From: Enterobacter wuhouensis
GTDB lineage: Bacteria; Pseudomonadota; Gammaproteobacteria; Enterobacterales; Enterobacteriaceae
Direction: 5' to 3'
Length of the DNA stretch: 64,000 bases
Assembly (NCBI RefSeq): GCF_004331265.1
Contig: NZ_SJOO01000016.1
Location: 1-64,000, forward strand
Shown here: positions 34,754-42,898 of the stretch, in pieces
Position numbering within the stretch: position 1 is the first letter of the stretch
How the letters are laid out: each line of letters starts with the position of its first letter
Translations under genes and position numbers: made by a program
Notes under the pieces: generated by a model
Databases searched by the model: none
What the model was told of the DNA's origin: nothing
Seen by the model: the letters and a program-made list of their open reading frames with translations, nothing else

Positions 34754-35069
34754 ATGGATCCACGCGGCCTGGCTGGCGTTGGCAATCGTACTGGAAATTG
34801 TGGCAAACGTTTTTCTTAAATTCTCCGACGGCTTCCGCCGTAAAGCGTATGGCCTGTTGTCGATTGCCGCCGTACTGGGCGCGTTTAGCGCCCTGTCGCA
34901 GGCGGTAAAAGGTATCGATCTTTCCGTAGCCTATGCGCTGTGGGGCGGTTTTGGTATTGCCGCGACCCTTGCGGCGGGCTGGGTACTTTTTGGTCAGCGC
35001 TTAAATAACAAAGGCTGGATAGGGCTACTATTGCTGCTTGCCGGCATGATTATGATAAAACTCGCCTAA
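34740..35069 (+). CDS. mdtI: MdtI, SMR-family spermidine exporter subunit
   Basis: 109 residues, four membrane helices, with the conserved Glu in VLEIVANVF and the SVAYALWGGFGI segment. It is the obligate partner of MdtJ. The start lies inside the mdtJ end (14-base overlap) and has AAGGAG just upstream within mdtJ, so translation is coupled. Length and sequence match E. coli. Confidence 0.95.
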   Translation: MQQFEWIHAAWLALAIVLEIVANVFLKFSDGFRRKAYGLLSIAAVLGAFSALSQAVKGIDLSVAYALWGGFGIAATLAAGWVLFGQRLNNKGWIGLLLLLAGMIMIKLA

Positions 35070-35090
35070 TCCACGCCTTGCCATCATTTA

Positions 35091-35113
35091 CAGGCAGCGA
35101 AATTCGCTGCCTG
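35091..35113 (+). terminator. Hairpin after mdtI
   Basis: CAGGCAGCG / CGCTGCCTG around AAATT, perfect nine-base stem, followed by TATTACG. It lies 22 bases after the mdtI stop and before the GGDEF-EAL gene. The T-run is short, so termination may be partial. Confidence 0.65.
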
Positions 35114-35153
35114 TATTACGCTTACAACAGCAGAGCGTTGAAGAGGATGGCGG

Positions 35154-37316
35154 ATGGTCTACACATTAAGCTGGCGCAATATTCCTACGGCGAGAACGCT
35201 GTTTGCCATGATATTCATGGCGGGGATCGGCTTAATTATTTCCATCGTGGCGCTGCTCTACCTCTCGCTGCACCTTATCAGCACCAAAACCAATGAAATA
35301 GATGAGCATCGCTCGGCGCTCTCCGTGCAGGGGGCGATCCAGACCTCGGTCAACCGCGTCTCCTCGCTGGTGATTGATAATGCCGTCTGGGATGACGCGG
35401 TGCGGGAGGTGTATAGCCCTACGCTCGATACGACGTGGTTGTACAACACCTGGGGTGCCGGTTTTAAAATCAATAATCTCTACGACGGCACCTTTATTCT
35501 CGATGAACATTTCAGCGTGCTGTGGGGATCGTTTCAGAGCAAACCGTTTACCGAGACGGATCTCGAATTTTTTGGTCAGGGCCTGAAAGCCATTATTGCC
35601 CAGCACCGCCGCGCATTGTCCAGCGACAAAAATATCTATGCCGGGATCACCCAAACGCGGCACGGCGTTGCTTTCGTGGGCATTGGTTTAGTTCGGCCAA
35701 TGGTTGGGCGATTGCAGGTTAACAATGATACGCGCCGTTATCTGGTGATTACCCGCCATCTGAACGCCAAAATAGTGTCCGATCTGGGCGCAACGTTTCA
35801 GATTGATAACCTCAACTATACCGCAGACAAAATCAATGACATGAGTATGCCGCTGCACAGCTCGGCAGGGGAGCTGCTGGGCTATCTCAACTGGCAGCCG
35901 CGGCTTCCCGGCGCTCAGGCCGCCCGGGCTGCATCATCGGATATTACGCAGATTGTGGTGCTGGCGGCGGCGCTGATCCTGCTGTTTATACTGGTGAGCA
36001 GCGTGGGGCTGTACAAGCTCGCACGAGGGGAAAGCCAGGCGCGCCTCATCGCCCGAACCGACTGGCTCAGCCATCTGCCGAATCGACGAGCGTTAATCGA
36101 AGCGCTGGATCAGGTCAGCTTACGCGGCGACATCGACGTGAAAAGCGTGGTGTTTATCGACCTCGACGGCTTTAAGGATGTGAACGACATCTATGGCCAC
36201 AGCGTTGGCGATGATCTGATCGTTGCGATTGCGAAAAACCTGAGCGCGCGCGTGCCGCCGGGCGGGATGCTGGCGCGAATGGGGGGCGACGAATTTGCTA
36301 TGACCATTGGCGGCGATCGCGCGGAGGCGCTGGCTGCCGAATTTGCCGAATCGGTCCTTGAATACCTTAAATCACCCATTCGCGTTGGGCAGCGCACCAT
36401 TCATATTGGGGCCAGCATTGGGATTGCCAGCGGAACGTTGATCGAATGCACCAGTTCCGAGCTGTTCCGGCGCGCCGACATTGCCATGTATCACGCGAAA
36501 ATAACCGGAAAAGGGCGTATCACGCAGTACGATGCGGAGCTCAACAGCGCCCGTGAGCGCCAGCTGGCGATTGAGGATCAGATCCGAAGCGGGCTGGCGC
36601 GCGATGAATTTGACGTCTGGTATCAGCCGATCGTAGATGCGCGCAGCCAGAAAATGACCAGCGTGGAAGCGCTGGTACGCTGGCCGCGCCGTCCTGAAGG
36701 GGAGCTTGGCCCGGATACTTTCATCGCCATTGCCGAAACCAGCGGCCTGATCGACAGGCTCGGCCAGTTTGTTCTCCATCGCGCCTGTCAGGATCTTGAG
36801 CCGTTCAGGGAATTAAAACTGTCCGTTAACATCTCCCCGGCGCAATTCCGCGATCCTGAATTTGAAGACAAGGTGGCAAAGGTGCTGGAGAAAACGCGTT
36901 TCCCGGCCAACAGGCTACAGCTTGAGGTGACGGAAACCTATGTTCTGGAAAATCCTGAACGAGCCCGCACGGCGATAGCCAATCTGAAGGCGCTGGGTAC
37001 GGCGGTGGCGCTGGATGATTTTGGGACCGGGTACTCGAGTATCGGCTATCTACGGCGGTTTAATTTTGACACGATTAAGATCGATAAATCGTTAGCCGGG
37101 CTGGTGGATAACGATGAACAAGCCGCGGCGCTGGTAAGCGGTACGGTGCGGATTGCCACCGCGCTGGGCATGGCGGTGGTCGCGGAAGGCGTGGAAAACG
37201 AAAAACAGATGAAACTGCTGCGGCTGGCTGGCTGCGATCAGCTGCAGGGATTCTGGTTCAGCCAGCCGATGCCGATTGAGGCAATAATAGCGTTACGTCA
37301 GGTCAGGCAGTGCTGA
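35154..37316 (+). CDS. Membrane c-di-GMP enzyme: CHASE4-GGDEF-EAL
   Basis: 720 residues. Membrane helix (about 15-40), CHASE4-type periplasmic sensor (about 55-240, with SLVIDNAVWDDAVREVY), second helix (about 265-288), GGDEF domain and EAL domain. The GGDEF motif is intact (RMGGDEFAM, about residue 377); the EAL domain has VEALVRW (about 503) and DDFGTGYSS (about 620), the loop needed for phosphodiesterase activity. It could make or degrade c-di-GMP; both sites look complete. AGAGG lies before the ATG. It sits between mdtI and ydgD, which adjoin in K-12, so it is an insertion relative to that order. Confidence 0.93.
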   Translation: MVYTLSWRNIPTARTLFAMIFMAGIGLIISIVALLYLSLHLISTKTNEIDEHRSALSVQGAIQTSVNRVSSLVIDNAVWDDAVREVYSPTLDTTWLYNTWGAGFKINNLYDGTFILDEHFSVLWGSFQSKPFTETDLEFFGQGLKAIIAQHRRALSSDKNIYAGITQTRHGVAFVGIGLVRPMVGRLQVNNDTRRYLVITRHLNAKIVSDLGATFQIDNLNYTADKINDMSMPLHSSAGELLGYLNWQPRLPGAQAARAASSDITQIVVLAAALILLFILVSSVGLYKLARGESQARLIARTDWLSHLPNRRALIEALDQVSLRGDIDVKSVVFIDLDGFKDVNDIYGHSVGDDLIVAIAKNLSARVPPGGMLARMGGDEFAMTIGGDRAEALAAEFAESVLEYLKSPIRVGQRTIHIGASIGIASGTLIECTSSELFRRADIAMYHAKITGKGRITQYDAELNSARERQLAIEDQIRSGLARDEFDVWYQPIVDARSQKMTSVEALVRWPRRPEGELGPDTFIAIAETSGLIDRLGQFVLHRACQDLEPFRELKLSVNISPAQFRDPEFEDKVAKVLEKTRFPANRLQLEVTETYVLENPERARTAIANLKALGTAVALDDFGTGYSSIGYLRRFNFDTIKIDKSLAGLVDNDEQAAALVSGTVRIATALGMAVVAEGVENEKQMKLLRLAGCDQLQGFWFSQPMPIEAIIALRQVRQC

Positions 37317-37317
37317 C

Positions 37318-38139
37318 TCATTGCTGCGCCAGCGCCTCCAGCTTGTCGCGAAAACCGGTGACGGACAGGGCTCTGTTATCGGCACGCCATCGGTCTTTGG
37401 CCGCCGGGGCCGAGCTTTGAACGCCGATTAACTGCCAGCCGTTCTGCGTATTCAACATCAGCGGCGAACCGCTGTCGCCCGGTAAGGTATCGCACTGATG
37501 GGAAAGAACGCTGTTTTGCGCCCATCCTGTGACCACGCAGTCTGAGTGGGTGTACAGCGCATCCAGGTGATCAACCGGGTAGCCCGACTGCGTCACTTTG
37601 CGATCGGCAGCTTTCAGCGCGGCGGTCAGGGCGGCCTTATCCCCGTCGAACAATGGCAGAGGCGTAATGCCTGACGGCGGATAGCGTAAAATGATGAGGC
37701 CAAAATCCCAGGATGCTGCTGATGGCGGGACGATCCAGCCGTCACCGTCGGGCTTGAGGCGTTTGCCAAGAGAAGGGTCAACCCGGCCTTCAATCCCATG
37801 AATTTCATAGCGCCACAGCCCTTTTTGCGACACAAAGCGTAAAGCAACGGCTTTATCCGGCTTTCCGTTCGGGGGCGTTAACAGACAGTGGCCTGCCGTC
37901 AGCGCAAGCTGCGGGGTAATTAAGGTTGCGGTGCAGAGGTTGCCGCTGGCGGTTTCCAGCTGTCCGATGGCATCCCAGGGAGCCTGAGTCGGATCGGCGA
38001 CGCGCGTACGGTCATCGTGACCAAAAAACAGCGTCTTAACGTCTTTGGCGCTAATGGCGTCATCATCGCCATCATCCGCATGTGAAAATCCACAAAAAAG
38101 ACTGAACGTTCCCAGTAACAGCACAACAGATTTACGCAT
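37318..38139 (-). CDS. ydgD: YdgD, secreted trypsin-like serine protease
   Basis: 273 residues. Signal peptide of about 21 residues (LLLGTFSLFCGFSHA). The chymotrypsin-type triad is visible: His in LALTAGHCLL, Asp in SWDFGLIIL and Ser in LPGDSGSPLM. E. coli YdgD has the same length; its substrate is unknown. It is expected in the periplasm. It lies next to ydgU and asr as in E. coli. Its stop is one base from that of the convergent GGDEF-EAL gene. Confidence 0.93.
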   Translation of the reverse strand: MRKSVVLLLGTFSLFCGFSHADDGDDDAISAKDVKTLFFGHDDRTRVADPTQAPWDAIGQLETASGNLCTATLITPQLALTAGHCLLTPPNGKPDKAVALRFVSQKGLWRYEIHGIEGRVDPSLGKRLKPDGDGWIVPPSAASWDFGLIILRYPPSGITPLPLFDGDKAALTAALKAADRKVTQSGYPVDHLDALYTHSDCVVTGWAQNSVLSHQCDTLPGDSGSPLMLNTQNGWQLIGVQSSAPAAKDRWRADNRALSVTGFRDKLEALAQQ

Positions 38140-38241
38140 ATCACACTCTGGTGGGGGTAATTATGATTATTAAAAGTGAACCCTATGAAATTACTATAGA
38201 CGGGACCGCGCGAAAGTGGGAGTAAAATCAGCGTACTACGA

Positions 38242-38325
38242 TCAGGAAAGATAAAAATGGCTTGCGATGAGCGCGCATAAAATAAGCACGATAAGAATGA
38301 ACTCAAACCGATAGCGTCGCAGCAT
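38242..38325 (-). CDS. ydgU: YdgU, 27-residue membrane protein
   Basis: 27 codons, read directly from the gap between asr and ydgD: it begins MLRRYRFEF, continues through one hydrophobic helix (ILIVLILCALIA), and ends SHFYLS. A strong GGAGG lies four bases before the ATG. E. coli has the small membrane protein YdgU at this very place, and the sequence has the same plan (basic start, one helix). Function unknown. Located 90 bases after asr, beyond a terminator, so read-through from asr may express it. Confidence 0.85.
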   Translation of the reverse strand: MLRRYRFEFILIVLILCALIASHFYLS

Positions 38326-38338
38326 ACGCCCTCCGGAT

Positions 38339-38377
38339 AAAAACCGGCGCGGAACTGGAAGGTTCAGCGCCGGTTTA
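38339..38377 (-). terminator. Terminator of asr
   Basis: Ten-base stem AAACCGGCGC / GCGCCGGTTT, extended by GAAC/GTTC in the loop and followed on the minus strand by TTTTTATC. A second hairpin (CGTGCCC / GGGCACG, 38382-38399) lies between it and the asr stop. Confidence 0.8.
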
Positions 38378-38414
38378 CCAACGTGCCCCGAAGGGCACGG
38401 TTAAGCGTGTACTC

Positions 38415-38792
38415 TTACGCAGCTGGCTGTGCAGCTGGTTTAGCAGCTTCGTGTTTTACTGCTTTTTTGTGATGCTTTTTAGCAGCCTGCGCTTTCTGCT
38501 CTACTGCAGGTTTGGTCGCTTTTTTGTGGTGCTTTTTAGCAGCCTGCGCTTTCTGCTCTACAGCGGGTTTGGCTGCTTTTTTGTGGTGCTTTTTAGCCGC
38601 CTGCGCTTTCTGTTCTGCAGCAGGTTTTGCCGCTTTATGGTGTTTCTTGTGATGAACCGCTTTGGCTGGCGCAGCGGTGGTGGTTGCAGCTGGCGCAGCA
38701 GCAGGCGTTGCGGTCGCGGTGGTTTCAGCAGCAAACGCAGCAGAAGACAGACCCATAGCAGCGGCAACAACCAGAGCTAATACTTTTTTCAT
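38415..38792 (-). CDS. asr: Asr, acid-shock periplasmic protein with Lys/His repeats
   Basis: 125 residues. Signal peptide MKKVLALVVAAAMGLSSAAF cleaved near AAFA-AET. The mature part is Ala/Lys/His-rich, with about three near-exact copies of the block EQKAQAAKKHHKKA plus flanking half-copies. E. coli Asr (102 residues) is strongly induced by low pH through PhoBR and RstA; the disordered basic product may protect periplasmic proteins. This copy is longer by repeat gain. An RstA box lies 105 bases upstream of the start. The ATG at 38792 is chosen over one two codons earlier. Confidence 0.93.
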   Translation of the reverse strand: MKKVLALVVAAAMGLSSAAFAAETTATATPAAAPAATTTAAPAKAVHHKKHHKAAKPAAEQKAQAAKKHHKKAAKPAVEQKAQAAKKHHKKATKPAVEQKAQAAKKHHKKAVKHEAAKPAAQPAA

Positions 38793-38896
38793 TCTCATAC
38801 CCTCGAATTTGGTTTTTCATTTAACCCCACTGCGGGGCCGTTGAAAGAACTATATCCCTGTAAACTCGGGGTTTCCGTGAGTGATTGGTATCGGCG

Positions 38897-38910
38897 TGTA
38901 ACCATATGTA
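38897..38910 (-). promoter_or_regulatory. RstA box upstream of asr
   Basis: On the minus strand: TACATATGGTTACA, a full match to the RstA consensus TACATNTNGTTACA. It lies 105 bases before the asr start, as in E. coli where RstA activates asr. Confidence 0.9.
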
Positions 38911-38940
38911 CAACGCCGGGGTTTCCCCCGGCGATGCAGG

Positions 38941-40425
38941 TTACAGATAGCGGGCGGTTAGGTGCTCGCGGAAATAGCGGATGTTCAGATCTTCGCCCGT
39001 TGCCTGGGCTATCAGTTGCGAAGTGCTGAAACGGCTGCCGTGCTGCCAGATGTTCTGGCGCAGCCAGTCAAAGAGCGCGGAGAAATCACCGCCAGCGATC
39101 GCATTCTGCAGCCCCGGCAGCGCGGTTTTGGCCGCATGGAAGAGCTGCGCGGCGTACATCGCGCCCAGCGTGTATGACGGGAAATAGCCAAAGCCGCCGT
39201 CGGTCCAGTGGATGTCCTGCATACAGCCGTTGCGGTAGTTGTCTTTGGTAGACAGTCCCAGCCAGGCCTGCATTTTCTCATCCCATAGCGCCGGAATATC
39301 GTCGACTTCAATTTCGCCGTTAATCAGCGCACGCTCTATTTCATAGCGCAGGACAACGTGGGCCGGATAGCTCACTTCGTCGGCATCAACGCGGATGTAG
39401 CCTGGTTTTACGCGCTGGTTCCAGGCGATAAAGTTCTCCTCGCTGAACGCCGCCTGGCTGCCGAAACGGGCATGAACGGCAGGAAGCAGATGCTTCAGGA
39501 ACGCGTCGCTGCGGCCCAGCTGCATTTCAAAGAACAGGCTCTGGGATTCGTGGATGGCCGTTGAGCGCGCCAGCGCGACGGGCTGACCGGCCCAGGCGCG
39601 CGGCAGATTTTGCTCGTAGCGCGCATGCCCGGTTTCGTGGACAACGCCAAAGAGCGCGCTGAGCAGCTCTTCTTCGTCATAACGGGTGGTGATGCGCACA
39701 TCTTCCGGCACGCCGCCGCAGAACGGATGCGCGCTAACGTCCAGGCGCCCGCCGTTAAAATCGAAGCCGAGCATCTTCATGGCTTCCAGGCCCAGCTCGC
39801 GCTGCGTGGCGGTCGGGAAGGGGCCCTGCGGCGGAACGAAGGACTGCTGGGCCTGCTTATCCACCACCTTGGCCAGCAGGTCCGGCAGCCAGGACTTCAT
39901 GTCGCCAAACAGCACGTCGAGGCGGGCGCTGGTCATGTCCGGCTCGAAGATATCCAGCAGCGCGTCGTAGGGCGTGCAGCCTTTGGCCTCGGCGCGCAGG
40001 CGAGCCTCTTCGCGGCTGAGTTTTACCACCTCTTTCAGATTGGCGGAAAAACCCTGCCAGTCGTTGGCCGGGCGCTGGGTGCGCCAGGCGTGTTCGCACT
40101 TGCTGCCCGCCAGCGATTTGGCTTCCACCAGCGATTCGGGGAGCAGTGTTGCTTGTTGATAATGACGCGTCATTTCACGCAGGTTGGCCTGTTCGACGTC
40201 ATTCAGATCTTCGCTTGCCGCGGCGGCCAGCCAGTCGCCCACTTTTTTATCGGTCAGGATCTGGTGCTGCAGCACGCTCATCTCGGCCAACGCCTCTCCG
40301 CGCGCGGCGCTGCCGCCCGGCGGCATCATGGTGAACATGTCCCAGCTGGCGATGGAGGTGAGGTGCGAGAAGCGGGAGAGGCGCTGGAAGGTGCGGGTGA
40401 GTTGCTGGTAGTTATTGTTCTTCAT
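38941..40425 (-). CDS. M32-family carboxypeptidase (Taq type)
   Basis: 494 residues, nearly all helix. The zinc site HETGH lies near residue 262 (FGVVHETGHARYEQ), followed by the third ligand region IHESQSLFFEMQLGR; DVRITTRYDEE, RVDADEVSYPAH and the late IRYFREHL are family marks. M32 enzymes are cytoplasmic zinc carboxypeptidases of broad specificity that cut C-terminal residues. K-12 has none, so this is an accessory gene relative to it. A GC-rich hairpin (38915-38935) follows the stop. Single gene. Confidence 0.93.
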   Translation of the reverse strand: MKNNNYQQLTRTFQRLSRFSHLTSIASWDMFTMMPPGGSAARGEALAEMSVLQHQILTDKKVGDWLAAAASEDLNDVEQANLREMTRHYQQATLLPESLVEAKSLAGSKCEHAWRTQRPANDWQGFSANLKEVVKLSREEARLRAEAKGCTPYDALLDIFEPDMTSARLDVLFGDMKSWLPDLLAKVVDKQAQQSFVPPQGPFPTATQRELGLEAMKMLGFDFNGGRLDVSAHPFCGGVPEDVRITTRYDEEELLSALFGVVHETGHARYEQNLPRAWAGQPVALARSTAIHESQSLFFEMQLGRSDAFLKHLLPAVHARFGSQAAFSEENFIAWNQRVKPGYIRVDADEVSYPAHVVLRYEIERALINGEIEVDDIPALWDEKMQAWLGLSTKDNYRNGCMQDIHWTDGGFGYFPSYTLGAMYAAQLFHAAKTALPGLQNAIAGGDFSALFDWLRQNIWQHGSRFSTSQLIAQATGEDLNIRYFREHLTARYL

Positions 40426-40499
40426 GAAGTCCTCGTGTCTGAATCAGCCGATGACAAAAAATAGCATCGGCTCGATTTAAACACGAAGGCCGCAGAATG

Positions 40500-41750
40500 T
40501 TAATGCAGACGTTTATGCAAACTTGCCCCGACCAGCAGCGCTGCGCACAGCATCAGGGCGATAAATCCGCCCACGCCGTTCCAGCCGTAGTTATGCCAGA
40601 ACACGCCGCCGAGGGTCCCGGCGATGCTGGAGCCCAGGTAATAGCTGAACAGATACAGCGAGGACGCCTGGCCTTTGGCGCGGCGCGCGCGCGGGCCGAT
40701 CCAGCTGCTGGCGACCGAGTGGGCGGCAAAAAAGCCCGCAGAGAAAAGCAGCATTCCTGCAAAAATCAGCCACAGGGAGGAGAAGAGCGTCATCAGCAGG
40801 CCGACCAGCATTACGCCTGTTGAAACCAGCATGACCGGGCCGCGTCCATAGCGTGCGGTCATCGCCCCGGCCTTCGGCGAGCTCCAGGTGCCCGTGAGGT
40901 ACGCCACGGAAAGCAGGCCGACCACCGCCTGGCTCAGATGCCACGGGGAAAGCATCAGGCGATAGCCAATATAGTTAAACAGCGTCACGAACGAGCCCAT
41001 CAGCAGAAAACCGGTCAGGAACAGCCGCGGCAGCCCTTTATCACGCCAGTGCAGGCGGAAGTTAATAAACAGCGTTTTCGGGCGCAGGGACGTGGGGCGA
41101 AAATGGCGTGAATCCGGCAGAATTTTCCAGAACATCAGCGCCGAAGCGAGCGCAAAACAGCCAATTACGGCCACCGCAATTCGCCAGTTAAAGAAATCGG
41201 TAAACACCCCGCTGAGCAGACGTCCGCTCATCCCGCCGATCGAGTTTCCGCTAATGTACAGCCCCATCGAGAAGGCGACAAAGCTCGGGTGGATCTCTTC
41301 GCTGAGATAGGTCATTCCAACCGCCGCCACGCCGCTCAGCGACAGGCCAATCAGCGCGCGCATCACCAGTATGCCGTGCCAGCTGGTCATCATGGTGGAG
41401 AGCAACGTACACACCGACGCCAGCATCAGTGCGGTGACCATCACCTGCTTGCGGCCAATCGCGTCGGAAAGCGGCCCGGTGAATAGCAGCCCAACCGCCA
41501 GCATCCCGGTCGAAATGGAGAGTGAAATACTGCTGCTGGCGGGCGATACGCCAAATTCATGGGACAGGACGGGCAGGATCGGCTGAACGCAATAGAGCAG
41601 GGCAAAGGTTGCCAGCCCCGCTGAAAAGAGCGCCAGCGTGACGCGCATAAATTGAGGTGTACCGCGCTTAATGAACTGAACCGGCTGTGCTGCAGGTAAA
41701 TCATCAATATCGCTTGCCGGATCGATATCAATAGTAGTTGTACGACTCAC
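40500..41750 (-). CDS. ynfM: YnfM, MFS transporter
   Basis: 416 residues with 12 membrane segments; signature GPLSDAIGRKQVM between helices 2 and 3. It is very close to E. coli YnfM, whose substrate is unknown (arabinose-type efflux subfamily). The start is taken as GTG at 41750 (reads SRTTTIDID), with AAGGA nine bases before; this matches E. coli. An ATG seven codons upstream would put the ribosome site inside the gene. Divergent from ynfL, its probable regulator. Confidence 0.92.
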   Translation of the reverse strand: MSRTTTIDIDPASDIDDLPAAQPVQFIKRGTPQFMRVTLALFSAGLATFALLYCVQPILPVLSHEFGVSPASSSISLSISTGMLAVGLLFTGPLSDAIGRKQVMVTALMLASVCTLLSTMMTSWHGILVMRALIGLSLSGVAAVGMTYLSEEIHPSFVAFSMGLYISGNSIGGMSGRLLSGVFTDFFNWRIAVAVIGCFALASALMFWKILPDSRHFRPTSLRPKTLFINFRLHWRDKGLPRLFLTGFLLMGSFVTLFNYIGYRLMLSPWHLSQAVVGLLSVAYLTGTWSSPKAGAMTARYGRGPVMLVSTGVMLVGLLMTLFSSLWLIFAGMLLFSAGFFAAHSVASSWIGPRARRAKGQASSLYLFSYYLGSSIAGTLGGVFWHNYGWNGVGGFIALMLCAALLVGASLHKRLH

Positions 41751-41871
41751 ACATGTTCCTTGCTTAAACATCCCCGTGATTTCTGGTGACGGGTATGACC
41801 ACAGGATCAGGGTAGGAAAATGTAAATATTCTGTCTAATATATTAATAATCTCAAATGATACTTATAAAAT

Positions 41872-42777
41872 ATGAATATCGAGCTGCGTCACCTTCGCTA
41901 TTTTGTCGCCGTCGCCGAGGAGCTGCATTTTGGGCGCGCCGCGGCGCGGCTGAACATTTCCCAGCCGCCGCTGAGCCAACAGATTCAGATCCTGGAGCAG
42001 CAGGTTGGGGCACGTCTTTTGGCACGCACCAACCGCAGCGTAAGCCTGACGGCGGCGGGAAAACAGTTTTTGGCGGACAGCAGGCAAATTCTGAGCATGG
42101 TCGATGATGCTGCCGCGCGCGCCGAGCGGCTCTATCTGGGGGAGGCGGGGGAGTTGCGCATTGGGTTTACCTCCTCTGCACCTTTTATCAGCGCCGTGTC
42201 CGCAACGCTCTCGTCGTTTCGTCGACATTTTCCGGACGTGCATATTCAGACGCGCGAAATTAATACCCGCGAGCAGATTGCGCCGCTCAATGAAGGCGCG
42301 CTGGATCTGGGGCTGATGCGCAATACCCAACTGCCGGATACGCTGGAGTGGCAGGTGATTCTTCGCGAACCGCTGATGGCGATGATCCCGCAAGACCACC
42401 CGCTGGCGTCGAAGCCTGCCGTTACGCTGGCGGAACTTGCCAAAGAGCCGTTTGTCTTTTTCGATCCGCAGGTGGGAACGGGCCTGTATGATGATATTCT
42501 TGGCCTGATGCGCCGCTACGATCTTGCCCCGGTTATTACCCAGGAGGTCGGGGAGGCGATGACCATTATTGGACTCGTGGCCGCAGGCCTGGGCGTTTCA
42601 ATTCTCCCGGCCTCCTTTAAGCGGGTGCAGCTGCGCGAAATGCGCTGGGTTGCCATCGCGGAAGTGGATGCCGTTTCAGAGATGTGGCTGGTATGGTCCA
42701 AACATCGTGAACTGAGCCACGCGGCACGGCGTTTCAGGCAGCAGCTTATCACCGCCGCCACAGGGCGGAATTTATAG
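41872..42777 (+). CDS. ynfL: YnfL, LysR-family regulator
   Basis: 301 residues. The winged helix is in MNIELRHLRYFVAVAEELHF and RLNISQPPLSQQIQILE; the effector domain follows (about 92-295). It is in the same place and orientation as E. coli ynfL, divergent from ynfM over 121 bases, so ynfM is the expected target. The N-terminal part is of the CatR/BenM-like type. No inducer can be inferred. Confidence 0.9.
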   Translation: MNIELRHLRYFVAVAEELHFGRAAARLNISQPPLSQQIQILEQQVGARLLARTNRSVSLTAAGKQFLADSRQILSMVDDAAARAERLYLGEAGELRIGFTSSAPFISAVSATLSSFRRHFPDVHIQTREINTREQIAPLNEGALDLGLMRNTQLPDTLEWQVILREPLMAMIPQDHPLASKPAVTLAELAKEPFVFFDPQVGTGLYDDILGLMRRYDLAPVITQEVGEAMTIIGLVAAGLGVSILPASFKRVQLREMRWVAIAEVDAVSEMWLVWSKHRELSHAARRFRQQLITAATGRNL

Positions 42778-42865
42778 GGAAATGTGGGCAAAAATGTGCG
42801 GTAAATCACATGGCTAAGTAAATATTTGACGACAGCCAGTGAAGTGCTTCACCATAGCCCAAAGT

Positions 42866-42887
42866 TTATTTCGAAGCTCGAAAATAA
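42866..42887 (+). promoter_or_regulatory. Mlc-type operator at the mlc start
   Basis: Imperfect palindrome with arms TTATTTCGA (42866-42874) and TCGAAAATAA (42878-42887), ending right at the AAGGGAG ribosome site of mlc. Mlc/NagC operators have TTATTT-like arms around a short centre, and E. coli Mlc is known to repress itself. Probably an autoregulatory site. Confidence 0.75.
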
Positions 42888-42898
42888 GGGAGTACGAG

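Noticed and set aside
39610..40464. Plus-strand frame of 284 codons opposite the M32 carboxypeptidase
   Set aside because: Shadow of a well-supported gene with its zinc motif on the other strand.
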